A DNA stretch of 64,000 bases from Pimelobacter simplex (GTDB lineage: Bacteria; Actinomycetota; Actinomycetes; Propionibacteriales; Nocardioidaceae): the NCBI RefSeq assembly GCF_900114845.1, contig NZ_FOUK01000002.1:744001-808000 (forward strand), in the 5' to 3' direction. This document shows, piece after piece, positions 51,214 to 59,054 of the stretch. Every line of letters starts with the position of its first letter. The first letter of the stretch is position 1. Under the pieces are notes generated by a model, which was not told where the DNA came from, ran no database searches, and saw nothing but the letters and a program-made list of their open reading frames with translations. A program made the translations under genes and the position numbers.

Positions 51214-52578
51214 TCAGAGCGGGCGACCCGCCGCCTTGAAGAACGGCACGAACAGGCTGTCGTAGCTGGTCTTGTCGATCGTCACCACGGCCCGCGTGGC
51301 GACCTTGTGAGCGTCCTTGACCAGCGGCCGGTTCGAGTCGATGCGCAGGGCGCGGGTGCCGCCGCTGGCGCTGACCAGCGAGCTGGCGGCCGGGAGGTGG
51401 TAGCGGGTCCAGTTGCGCTGGTGGGCGACCCACGACTTCTTGCGGACGTTGGTGCCGAGCAGCTTGATCAGGGTCCGCTCGCCGGCGCTGACCTTCTTGC
51501 CGGAGGTCAGCAGCTGGACGTGGACGCCGCGCTTGCGCGCCTGCTGGATCGCCTTGACGACGGCCGCCATCTTCAGGTCGCGCGTGGCGAGGTGGACGAC
51601 GGCACCCTTGGGGGCGAGGTTGATCGAGCGCACCATCAGGGCGGTGACCGCGCGCGGTGAGGTGCGCGGGTCGGTGAGGACGGTGCCGGGTGAGAAGGCC
51701 GAGGCGCTGGAGCCGGTGAGGGCCAGGTCGGCGGTCAGCTGGCGGTGGTCGGAGTGGACGACGCGCACGGACTGGCCGCGGACGGTGTACTGGCCGGCCG
51801 AGGCGAGCAGGATGTAGTCGATCGTGGAGTTGCGGTACATGCCGGTCGGCAGCGCGGCGCCGGTGACGTCGTACACCGGGGTGAGGCCGAGGGCGGTCAC
51901 CGTGGTGCGCGGGTACTCCGCGGCGGCGCGGTAGTTGACGTTGAGGTCGCCGCCGACGAGGACGGGGCCGTGGGCGCGGAGCTGGTCGACGAGGAGTGCG
52001 AGCCGCTTGAACGACGGCTCGATCTGGTCCTTGGTATAGCCCGATCGGGGCGCGAAGTGGGTCGAGATGACCGAGATGCGCTCGCCGATGTTGCTCTGCA
52101 GCGAGACCCAGTTGGCGTAGCGCTTGCCGAGCTCGAACTCCTTGCTCGGCTGCTTGCGCAGCTTGTTGCTGATCATCCAGGTGCCCTGGGCGACCATGTT
52201 CCAGCGCGCGGTGTTCCAGGCGACCGGCGTCTCGCCGGTGAACGCGCCGGGCGTGCGCCACAGCTGGTAGCCGGCGGGCGTCAGCCAGGAGTCGGGGCGG
52301 TAGGTCACCTCGTTGAAGGTGACGAAGTCCGGGCGCTGGGCGTAGACGGCCGCGATGTCGGCCTTGGTCTTCGCCGTCGACATGTTCGACTTGATGTTGG
52401 CCTGGACGATGCGCAGCGGCGCCGAGACCGGCTCGGTCCCCGGGGTGCCCGGGGTGTCCGCCGCGAGGCGCACGCCGCCGTCACCTCCCGGCAGCCAGAG
52501 CAGGCTGACCGCAAGGGCCGCGACGACCGCGGCGATCGCCATCCGTGGCGTCCGCGCGACGGATCGGAGGTAGGACAT
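51214..52578 (-). CDS. secreted EEP nuclease/phosphatase domain fused to PLD-like domain
   Basis: The product is 454 residues from the ATG at 52578. A signal or anchor (MAIAAVVAALAVSLLWL) is followed by an endonuclease/exonuclease/phosphatase domain: IVQANIKSN, FVTFNEVTY (metal Glu), VISTHFAPRSG, LVGGDLNVNY, DYILLAS and VVHSDHRQLTADL. Catalytic residues appear intact. From about residue 320 a second domain (VHLATRDLKMAAVVKAIQQA, RKRGVHVQLLTSGKKV) resembles a phospholipase-D fold half without clear HKD motifs. The two domain types also occur separately at 55.8-57.2 kb and 57.8-58.9 kb. Substrate (DNA, lipid or wall polymer) is unknown. Confidence 0.75.
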   Translation of the reverse strand: MSYLRSVARTPRMAIAAVVAALAVSLLWLPGGDGGVRLAADTPGTPGTEPVSAPLRIVQANIKSNMSTAKTKADIAAVYAQRPDFVTFNEVTYRPDSWLTPAGYQLWRTPGAFTGETPVAWNTARWNMVAQGTWMISNKLRKQPSKEFELGKRYANWVSLQSNIGERISVISTHFAPRSGYTKDQIEPSFKRLALLVDQLRAHGPVLVGGDLNVNYRAAAEYPRTTVTALGLTPVYDVTGAALPTGMYRNSTIDYILLASAGQYTVRGQSVRVVHSDHRQLTADLALTGSSASAFSPGTVLTDPRTSPRAVTALMVRSINLAPKGAVVHLATRDLKMAAVVKAIQQARKRGVHVQLLTSGKKVSAGERTLIKLLGTNVRKKSWVAHQRNWTRYHLPAASSLVSASGGTRALRIDSNRPLVKDAHKVATRAVVTIDKTSYDSLFVPFFKAAGRPL

Positions 52579-52660
52579 GAGAGCACTCCGTGGGGTCTCG
52601 AAACACTGGTGCACAGGGATCACACCAGTCACATCGGCACCACGGCAAGGGCCGCCGAGT

Positions 52661-52678
52661 AACTACAGATGTGTAGTT
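52661..52678. promoter_or_regulatory. operator-like site 1
   Basis: AACTACA-N4-TGTAGTT palindrome. It lies 83 nt upstream of the ATG of the EEP-PLD gene. Its centre is 44 bp from that of site 2. Confidence 0.5.
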
Positions 52679-52704
52679 CTGACGGGGGTTTCCGGCTCCC
52701 GCTG

Positions 52705-52722
52705 AACTACAGAGGTGTAGTT
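52705..52722. promoter_or_regulatory. operator-like site 2
   Basis: It has the same AACTACA-N4-TGTAGTT palindrome as site 1, differing only at one spacer base. Flanking CGCTGA and TCAGCG extend the hairpin, so this copy could also act as a terminator for the small gene ending at 52725. Confidence 0.5.
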
Positions 52723-52724
52723 CG

Positions 52725-52931
52725 TCAGCGGCGGGCGCGGGCCTCGAGAAGAGGCACCAGCGCCTCCTCCATCCGGCGGACGACGACGGCCAGCTCGGCG
52801 TCGAGAAGGGCGTTCTCGCGCACCGCGACCTCGACCTCCGCGACCCGCGCGCGCTGGCGCCGGACCCGCATCAGGCCGGTCACCTCGGCCGCGGCGACGG
52901 CCCGGGCGCGGAGCCGGTCCGCGGCGCTCAC
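52725..52931 (-). CDS. 68-residue Arg/Glu-rich coiled-coil protein
   Basis: This short gene begins at the GTG at 52931, which overlaps the sulfotransferase stop (GTGA). It encodes VSAADRLRARAVAAAEVTGL and then alternating basic and acidic residues with heptad Leu/Val (RVAEVEVAVRENALLDAELA, VVVRRMEEALVPLLEARA). No family is recognised. The coupling suggests it is the last member of the PLD-LicD-sulfotransferase operon and may bind the coiled-coil C-terminus of the sulfotransferase. It is supported by position and composition only. Confidence 0.5.
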   Translation of the reverse strand: MSAADRLRARAVAAAEVTGLMRVRRQRARVAEVEVAVRENALLDAELAVVVRRMEEALVPLLEARARR

Positions 52932-54235
52932 AGGGAGTCCGTGCGGTAGGTGCGCAGGGCGGCGGCGGTGACCTCGCCGTCGGCGAGGTCGGCCGGCAGC
53001 AGCAGCTCGGTGACGACGTCCTGCAACATGGCCACGCGCTGGTGCAGCGCCCGGCTCTTCGCGACCTCGGCCTCGAGCTCCTCGATCCGTGCTCGCAGCT
53101 GGGCGTCGGCCCGGTCGACCGCCGGCGCCGTCACCCGCTGGGCGATCCGGCGCAGCCGGCTCCCGGCGGGAGCCGCGCCCGGGGTGCTCCGCTCCCCCGC
53201 GCTCGTCGCGGCACCCTCGGTGTCGGCGCGCCACAGCAGCAGCAGGTCGCGCAGCGCGTCGAGCGCGGCCTCGAGCACCTCGGCATCGCTCACCTCGCCG
53301 GACAGCCGGCCGGTGGGGCGCGTGGCGCGCAGGTCGTCGAGGTCGCCGTGGACGACGTGCCCGGAGGCGGCCAGCGTGGCGATCGCCTGCTCGGCGCGCG
53401 CCTGCGCCTCGTCGTACTGCCGGTCGGTCATGGCCAGCGGCTCGTCCCGCCGCGGGGCGATCACGCGGTGCGCGAGGGTGTCGCGCAGCCAGCGCGCCTT
53501 CTCGCGGCTGTTGTCGAGGGGCGCACCGAGCCGCTCGTTGACCCGGCGCAGCAGCTCGGCGCCGACGGCGCCCAGCGACTCGTTGACCCGGGGCAGGTCG
53601 AGGTCGACCGGGACGTCGGCCAGGCCGCACGCGGCCGCGAACCGGCGCCACAGCTCGGTCGGGTCGGCCGGGCTCCGCGGCACCGTGACGACGTGAACGT
53701 GGTCGGCCGCGAGACCGGCCCCGGCCCCCCAGCGCTCGGCGACGCTCGTCGGGTCGGTGGTCCGCCAGCCCCACTCGCTGCGCGGTGCCTCGGCCTTGGG
53801 CGGCTTCCAGTCCTCGAGCGGCGTCGTGAGGCCGAACTTGAGTCGCTCCTGCCAGGCCGAGGGCACCGAGCGGGCCAGGTCGCGCGCGGTGATGACCACG
53901 TGGACGTCGAGCCCGGCGAGGTCGCCGATCGCGCGCGCGGCCTGCTCGGCCGAGGCGGCGGAGAACAGCTCGTAGCTCAGGATCGCGCTCGGCCCGTCCC
54001 AGGCGCGGATCTCGGCGACGAGACGGCCCCACTGGTCACGGCGGTCGGCGGGGAGCTTCTCCCAGCGCGGGTCCTCGCGGACCTGGAGCGCGGCCTGCAC
54101 CCGGGTGCCCTGGTCGCGCCCGACGACGAGCACGCCCCGGTCGGCGAGGACCTTGCGGTTGCCGTCGAGCACGCGCTGGAGGTACGTCGTGCCCGACTTC
54201 GGCGAGCCGACGTGCAGGTAGACGGTGCGGGTCAT
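52928..54235 (-). CDS. sulfotransferase-like protein with C-terminal coiled coil
   Basis: The product is 435 residues. The N-terminal phosphate-binding loop VYLHVGSPKSGTTYLQRVLD is the PAPS-binding 5'-phosphosulfate motif of sulfotransferases, and VVITARDLARSVPSAWQERL matches the 3'-phosphate region (Arg and Ser). About residues 380-410 form a coiled coil (DAQLRARIEELEAEVAKSRA). It would transfer sulfate to a glycan or lipid, probably of the envelope. The ATG overlaps the LicD-methyltransferase stop (ATGA). It shares an operon with the secreted PLD-like protein. Confidence 0.82.
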   Translation of the reverse strand: MTRTVYLHVGSPKSGTTYLQRVLDGNRKVLADRGVLVVGRDQGTRVQAALQVREDPRWEKLPADRRDQWGRLVAEIRAWDGPSAILSYELFSAASAEQAARAIGDLAGLDVHVVITARDLARSVPSAWQERLKFGLTTPLEDWKPPKAEAPRSEWGWRTTDPTSVAERWGAGAGLAADHVHVVTVPRSPADPTELWRRFAAACGLADVPVDLDLPRVNESLGAVGAELLRRVNERLGAPLDNSREKARWLRDTLAHRVIAPRRDEPLAMTDRQYDEAQARAEQAIATLAASGHVVHGDLDDLRATRPTGRLSGEVSDAEVLEAALDALRDLLLLWRADTEGAATSAGERSTPGAAPAGSRLRRIAQRVTAPAVDRADAQLRARIEELEAEVAKSRALHQRVAMLQDVVTELLLPADLADGEVTAAALRTYRTDSL

Positions 54236-55785
54236 GCGGAGCTCCCCCCTCGGGGCGGGACGTGGATGGTCATCCGCCAGGTCGCCGGCGGCACGGAGGT
54301 GGTGGCGGCGAGCGCCGCCTCGGCCGCGCGGACGCCGTCCTCGGCGCGCACCTCGGCGCCGATCGCCTCGGCGGCACGGCGGGTCTCGGCGGGTCCGGTC
54401 GGCCAGAACCGGCCGCCCAGGGCCTCGGTCCGCTCGGCGAGCGCCGGGCGCGACCAGGCCTGCGACTCGAGGTGGATCTCGCCACCCCCGCGCAGCGCGA
54501 TCGCGACGAGCTGCCAGAACTGCTCACGGCCGTCGGGCGCGAGCGACTCGAGCAGGCCGCGGGCGTAGACCGCCTGCGGCCCGCGGTGCCGGGCGAGCAG
54601 CACCGCGCGGGTGAGGACGTCGCGGACGTCGTACAGGTTGACCTCGTTGCGGGTCAGGCCCTCGACGTCCGGCCAGAGCCGGCGCCGCGGGAGGGCGTAG
54701 TCGAGTGCGACCGCCGGGACGCCCTGGCGCGCGAAGTACGCCGCGTCGGCGCCCGTGCCGGCGCCCACGTCGAGGACCCGGACCCCCTCGGGCAGCCGGG
54801 GCAGCACGTCGCGCGCGAAGCCGGACTCGACCGGACCGGCCTTGGCCGCCGTGCGGTTGAAGGCGTTCCACTCACGGCGCTGGCGCCAGAGCTTGCCGAA
54901 CCAGCCGTCGAAGCGCTGCTCGATCTCCGGGCCGGGCTGGTGCTGGAAGGACGGGTCGGGCACCTTCCAATTGGGCCCGTAGGAGATCTCCAGGATCTTC
55001 GCCGGGTCGGCCGGGCCGGGCAGCATCCGGCCCTCGAACTCGATCGGCTTGAGCGGCAGCAGCGCCTCGCGCGGCACGGGCGTGCGGACCGTCGCGGTCT
55101 CGTAGAGGTTCCCGTCGAAGAAGAACGTGGTGTAGACGTCGATGCCGGCGCCCGCGCCGTCGGGCGTGGGCACCTGCACGGTGAGGAAGCAGCCGGCCCG
55201 GATCTGCAGCTTCATGCCGGCCGCGCGCAGCGCCCGGGCGATGTCCCACAGCTCGCGCTGCATCTCGGCCGGCGTGGACTTCTCGGAGAGGTAGCACAGG
55301 TCGACGTCGGAGTCGTGGCCGATGGCCTTGCCGCTGCGGGCGGCGCCGAGCAGCGTGCCGAACGAGATCCACGAGCGGACGCCGCAGGTGTCCTCGAGGA
55401 CGTCGATGATCCGCTGGGACTCGTCGGCGAGCAGCCCGAGCAGACCCTCGCCCCGGGTGTCGAACGGACGCTGCAGCAGGCCCCACTTGTCGACGATCAC
55501 CGGCAGCCCGTGCCGGTCGCGCATGTCGACCGCGGCGTCGTCGTCGGTGAAGGCGACCCGGCCGGTGAAGAGCGTGCGCTCCTCGGCGACCACGCGCACG
55601 TCGGACCAGCCGACGAGGAAGGCGCGCAGCCGCTTGGGCCACGGCACCAGGGTCTTGCCCGGCTGGTCGACCGAGAACGACCAGCCGCGGTGCTCGCCGA
55701 AGTAGACGTCGCCGGAGCCCGTGAAGGAGACGGGGAGGTGGATGCCCTCGCCGTCGACGAGGACCCCGGCGCCTGCGGCCGTCAG
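54232..55785 (-). CDS. LicD-like nucleotidyltransferase-fold protein fused to a SAM methyltransferase
   Basis: The product is about 517 residues. After a small beta-rich start (about 1-85), the LicD-like domain has WISFGTLLGAARSGKAIGHD followed by SDVDLCYL, the metal-binding pattern of LicD/fukutin phosphotransferases. From about residue 350 a class I methyltransferase follows (VLDVGAGTGADAAYFARQG, then VALDYALP). LicD proteins attach phosphocholine-like groups to teichoic acids, so this fusion may modify a wall polymer. No ATG/GTG/TTG suits the start. The CTG at 55785 overlaps the PLD stop as CTGA; the next GTG is about 45 codons in. Confidence 0.78.
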   Translation of the reverse strand: MTAAGAGVLVDGEGIHLPVSFTGSGDVYFGEHRGWSFSVDQPGKTLVPWPKRLRAFLVGWSDVRVVAEERTLFTGRVAFTDDDAAVDMRDRHGLPVIVDKWGLLQRPFDTRGEGLLGLLADESQRIIDVLEDTCGVRSWISFGTLLGAARSGKAIGHDSDVDLCYLSEKSTPAEMQRELWDIARALRAAGMKLQIRAGCFLTVQVPTPDGAGAGIDVYTTFFFDGNLYETATVRTPVPREALLPLKPIEFEGRMLPGPADPAKILEISYGPNWKVPDPSFQHQPGPEIEQRFDGWFGKLWRQRREWNAFNRTAAKAGPVESGFARDVLPRLPEGVRVLDVGAGTGADAAYFARQGVPAVALDYALPRRRLWPDVEGLTRNEVNLYDVRDVLTRAVLLARHRGPQAVYARGLLESLAPDGREQFWQLVAIALRGGGEIHLESQAWSRPALAERTEALGGRFWPTGPAETRRAAEAIGAEVRAEDGVRAAEAALAATTSVPPATWRMTIHVPPRGGSSA

Positions 55786-57173
55786 AGGCCGTTCTCCTTC
55801 ATGAACGAGTACGGGTCGACCGGCATGATCCGGCCCTCGACCACCGACGACTTGACGGGGGCGAGGTTGACCGAGCCCCACGAGCCGGGGCGGTGGTTGT
55901 AGAGGAAGTCGGTCCAGTCGATGTACGCCTTGGTCATCGCGACGTCGCGGAACTCGCCGACGACGTCGTCGCTGGCCAGCGGCACGGAGCTCCAGTTGGC
56001 GCTGCCGTTGTAGGTCACCCGGGCGTTGGTCACGCCCTGGTAGTTGCCGCTGATGGCGAGCGACTTGAGGTGCAGGTAGATGTCGTAGACACCGTTGCGG
56101 TCGCGGTCGTAGGCCAGCTGGAGCTTCTGCACCTTGTTGGCCGTCAGCAGCTGGTGGACGTTGTTGCCCATGAGCGCGTAGACGATGCGGATGTCGCAGC
56201 CGGCCTTCTTGAGCTGGACCAGCTTCTGGGCCAGGCGGATGCCGCGGTCGCCGTGGATGGCGGTCTGCATGATCCGGATCTTGGTGCGGCCGTTGTAGCC
56301 CGCGCCGCCGGTGGCGCCGGTGCACTTGATCTGGTTGAGCCGCGCCATGTCGGGGTCGCCGACCTTGGTCGGGACCGCACCCTTGTAGGGGTAGAAGAAG
56401 ACGCTCTGGGTGGGGCTGAACTTCGCCGCGACGTAGCCCTTGCTGCCCTGGTTCTTGTCGAGCTTCATCTGGTTGAACACGTTGACGAACGTGTCGTAGA
56501 TGGTCTTGTTGTTGACCCAGGTGTAGAGGTCGTTCCACTGGTCGTTGGCCGCGACGTCGGTGGCGTTGTTCGAGCCGAACATCGTGACGTACTTGCGGTC
56601 CTCGACCCGGCTGAACAGGTAGAACTTCGAGTGCGGGATGCCCCGCGCGCCGCGGCACGAGCCGGCGCACGTGCGCAGCCAGCTCTGGACCGGGCGGTTC
56701 TCCTTGCCCTTGAGCACCTTGGCCACGGCCGCGGCCTCGGGGTTGGGGTGCTCGCGGCTCCAGTTGACCTTGTCCATGATCACCTGGACGGCGACGCCGC
56801 GCTTGTGGGCGCGGATCAGCGCGTTCATCCAGGAGCGGCCGCGGATGTTCCACGCGGCCATCTGGATGACGTCGCCCTTGCGGGTGCTGTCGATGCTGCG
56901 CAGGATGTGGCGCCGGATGTTGGTCGCCTTCTTGCCACCACGGCTGTAGGGCTCGTTGAACCTCAGACCCGGGTTGGGGTTGTAGTGGTCGCGCTTGGCC
57001 TTCTTCTTGCGGTCGACCGCCGCCGGAGCGGACGCCTCGACGCTCGACGGGGCGACGACGGCGACGGTGGGCTCCGGGGCGGAGGCGTGGGCACCGGGCA
57101 GGGCCCCGAGCCCGAGCCCGACGGCGAGCGCCGTCACCCCGATCACGAAGCCGGTTCCGGCACGACGCATCAC
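55782..57173 (-). CDS. secreted phospholipase D-like protein
   Basis: The product is 463 residues. The signal peptide (GFVIGVTALAVGLGLGALPG, cut near AHASA) is followed by two PLD half-domains. The first HKD-type motif is GIPHSKFYLFSRVED...FGSNN, and the second is YLHLKSLAISGNY...YNGSANW. Each has His-x-Lys, so a two-His PLD active site is plausible. Several Cys (RTCAGSCRG, IKCTG) may form disulfides. The substrate could be phospholipid, teichoic acid or nucleic acid. A GAGGAGTG ribosome site precedes the ATG. It is the first gene of a coupled operon with LicD-methyltransferase and sulfotransferase. Confidence 0.82.
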   Translation of the reverse strand: MMRRAGTGFVIGVTALAVGLGLGALPGAHASAPEPTVAVVAPSSVEASAPAAVDRKKKAKRDHYNPNPGLRFNEPYSRGGKKATNIRRHILRSIDSTRKGDVIQMAAWNIRGRSWMNALIRAHKRGVAVQVIMDKVNWSREHPNPEAAAVAKVLKGKENRPVQSWLRTCAGSCRGARGIPHSKFYLFSRVEDRKYVTMFGSNNATDVAANDQWNDLYTWVNNKTIYDTFVNVFNQMKLDKNQGSKGYVAAKFSPTQSVFFYPYKGAVPTKVGDPDMARLNQIKCTGATGGAGYNGRTKIRIMQTAIHGDRGIRLAQKLVQLKKAGCDIRIVYALMGNNVHQLLTANKVQKLQLAYDRDRNGVYDIYLHLKSLAISGNYQGVTNARVTYNGSANWSSVPLASDDVVGEFRDVAMTKAYIDWTDFLYNHRPGSWGSVNLAPVKSSVVEGRIMPVDPYSFMKENGL

Positions 57174-57321
57174 AGCACTCCTCAGTCTCGGGCCTCGTCA
57201 CCCCCGGCCATGCCCGAGAAGGACGGCGGGGACAGACCCCGGCGCAAAATCAGCCGACATCGTATCCCACCGTGTCGCAGGTACCGGCAGGAACGTGAAC
57301 ACCGTCACCCGGTGCCCGGGA

Positions 57322-57750
57322 TCAGCCCGAGCAGGCCACCAGCAGGGCGTTGTAGTCGGCGTCGTGCTCGCGGTCCGGGGTGGCCCGGACGACCTCGCGG
57401 CCGACGATCGCGTAGTACTGGTCGCCGTGCTGGGCGAGCTTGCGGTTGACGCACCCGCGGATGCTCTTGGAGACCTGCCCGAACTCGTCGACGCAGCCGC
57501 GGTAGGACGCGGGGAGGATCTTGCCCTCGACCCAGACCTTCTCGCACGACGGCAGCTGGACCGGCTTCTTGGTCGGCGTGGGCGTCGCCGCCGGCGTGTC
57601 GGTCGCGGGCGTCGAGGCGGGGGCGCTCGACCCGGGCGCCGACGAGCCGTCGCCGGCGGGCTTGTCGTCGTCACCGCATCCGGCGAGCGCCAGGGTGCAG
57701 GTGAGGGCCGCGACCAGGACCCCGAGACGGGTCGGCAGGAACGAACGCAT
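57322..57750 (-). CDS. small secreted lipoprotein of unknown function
   Basis: The product is 142 residues from the ATG at 57750, which has TACGAT 7 nt upstream (an alternative ATG at 57759 overlaps that element). The lipobox is TLALAGCGD. A Ser/Thr/Pro/Ala-rich linker follows, then a domain with four Cys (LPSCEKVW, RGCVDEF, RGCVNRK, LLVACSG), probably two disulfides. No family is recognised. It sits between the PLD operon and the EEP gene, all on one strand, and may belong to the same envelope region. Confidence 0.65.
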   Translation of the reverse strand: MRSFLPTRLGVLVAALTCTLALAGCGDDDKPAGDGSSAPGSSAPASTPATDTPAATPTPTKKPVQLPSCEKVWVEGKILPASYRGCVDEFGQVSKSIRGCVNRKLAQHGDQYYAIVGREVVRATPDREHDADYNALLVACSG

Positions 57751-57757
57751 GCGGACC

Positions 57758-57763
57758 ATCGTA
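57758..57763 (-). promoter_or_regulatory. -10 element TACGAT of a leaderless promoter
   Basis: On the minus strand TACGAT is followed by 7 nt and the ATG at 57750. Confidence 0.45.
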
Positions 57764-57791
57764 GGGGTCGCGCGCCGCGGAGCCGGGAGGT

Positions 57792-58913
57792 TCAGGATGC
57801 CTTGTCGGCGACCTTGGCGTCGGCGTAGATGAGGTGGTGGTCGCTGAGGCCGTTGGCGACGGTCGTGTTGTCCTGGACGTAGCCGGAGAACTCGATGGAG
57901 TCGGCCGAGCCGAGGATCCAGTCGATCCGCTGCGGTCCCCCGGGCGGACGGCAGCCGCCGCCACCGGACCCGCCGTTGGCCGCGGTCATCCCGGCCCGGT
58001 TCGCGAACTTGCAGAAGACCGTGGTCTTCTCGTTGAGGTCGCCCATCAGCAGGACCGGGTGCCCGGTCTCGCGCAGCTTGTTGACCAGGCCGATCTGGAT
58101 CTCGGCCGAGGCGTTGCGCTCGGCCTGGCGGCCCTGCGGCGAGTTGTGCGTGACGATCACCCAGAACTGGGCGCCCGTCTTCTTGTCGCGGAGCAGGACG
58201 TACGGGATCGGGACGCTGCCGATGCCGTTGAAGGTGTGCGAGGAGCCGCCGTTGTCGACCATCTCGAAGCGGTCGGTGCGCCACATGATCTGCACCCGGT
58301 AGCCGTCGCGGCCGAGCGCGTCCTGCGGCCACATCTGCATCGCGCCGAGGTTGTTCTGGAAGACCGGTCGCTGGTCGCGCTGGACCTCCTGGAGCCCGAC
58401 GATCGACACCCCGCGGTCGCGGAGCAGCGCGGCCTCGCGGGCGGCCCGGCTCAGGCCGTTGCCGGCGTGGTTGCTGCCGAGGATGTTGAGCGTGGCGATC
58501 CGGAAGCTGGTCGTGGAGGGCTGGCTCTTGCGGGCGATCGCCTCGACCTGCTCGACGAGCGGGTTGACCTTGCGCTCCTGGTTGCGCGACGGCGCCTCGG
58601 CCTCGGCGGAGCGGCCCTCGCCGATCTCGCCCGGCGTGGCCTCGGACGTCGCGGAGCTCGTCTCGGACGGCGCGTCGCTGCTCTCGTCGGAGCTGGACGC
58701 GGGCACCTGGGTGCCCGCCCCGGCGGCCGAGGGCGGCGTCGACGACGAGGGGCCCGCCGCGGCGACGTCGGCGCCCATCGGCGTCACGGACGTGTCGACG
58801 ACGGTCCCGACCACGATCGCCGCGAGACCCGCGACGGCGGCCAGGACGACGACGACGAGCTCGGTGCGCGAGATGGCGCGCTTGACGCGCCGGCGCGTCC
58901 GGTCCTCGGTCAC
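57792..58913 (-). CDS. membrane-anchored EEP-family nuclease/phosphatase
   Basis: The product is 373 residues from the GTG at 58913 (a TTG at 58919 is possible). One membrane segment (ELVVVVLAAVAGLAAIVVGT) is followed by a Ser/Glu-rich linker (about 45-130). The EEP domain shows FRIATLNILGSNHAG (Asn), VGLQEVQRDQ (Glu), FWVIVTHNSPQGR (His), LLMGDLNEK (Asp, Asn), RIDWILGS (Asp) and NGLSDHHLIYADA (His). All expected metal and catalytic residues are visible. It acts outside the membrane. The substrate is unknown. It is the single-domain counterpart of the fusion at 51.2-52.6 kb. Confidence 0.82.
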   Translation of the reverse strand: MTEDRTRRRVKRAISRTELVVVVLAAVAGLAAIVVGTVVDTSVTPMGADVAAAGPSSSTPPSAAGAGTQVPASSSDESSDAPSETSSATSEATPGEIGEGRSAEAEAPSRNQERKVNPLVEQVEAIARKSQPSTTSFRIATLNILGSNHAGNGLSRAAREAALLRDRGVSIVGLQEVQRDQRPVFQNNLGAMQMWPQDALGRDGYRVQIMWRTDRFEMVDNGGSSHTFNGIGSVPIPYVLLRDKKTGAQFWVIVTHNSPQGRQAERNASAEIQIGLVNKLRETGHPVLLMGDLNEKTTVFCKFANRAGMTAANGGSGGGGCRPPGGPQRIDWILGSADSIEFSGYVQDNTTVANGLSDHHLIYADAKVADKAS

Positions 58914-59042
58914 CCTCAACTACCTCCCGACGTCCCATCGGCAGGGGGACGGCTGATCGGAGTCACGGACTCTACCTTGCGTCCTGGGTCACACCAATCC
59001 GTCACGAGAGCGCGGCACCACGTCAGCCGGGCCGGGGACCGG

Positions 59043-59048
59043 TAGCGT
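59043..59048 (+). promoter_or_regulatory. -10 element TAGCGT of a leaderless promoter
   Basis: TAGCGT is followed by 6 nt and the GTG at 59055. Confidence 0.5.
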
Positions 59049-59054
59049 TCGAGC

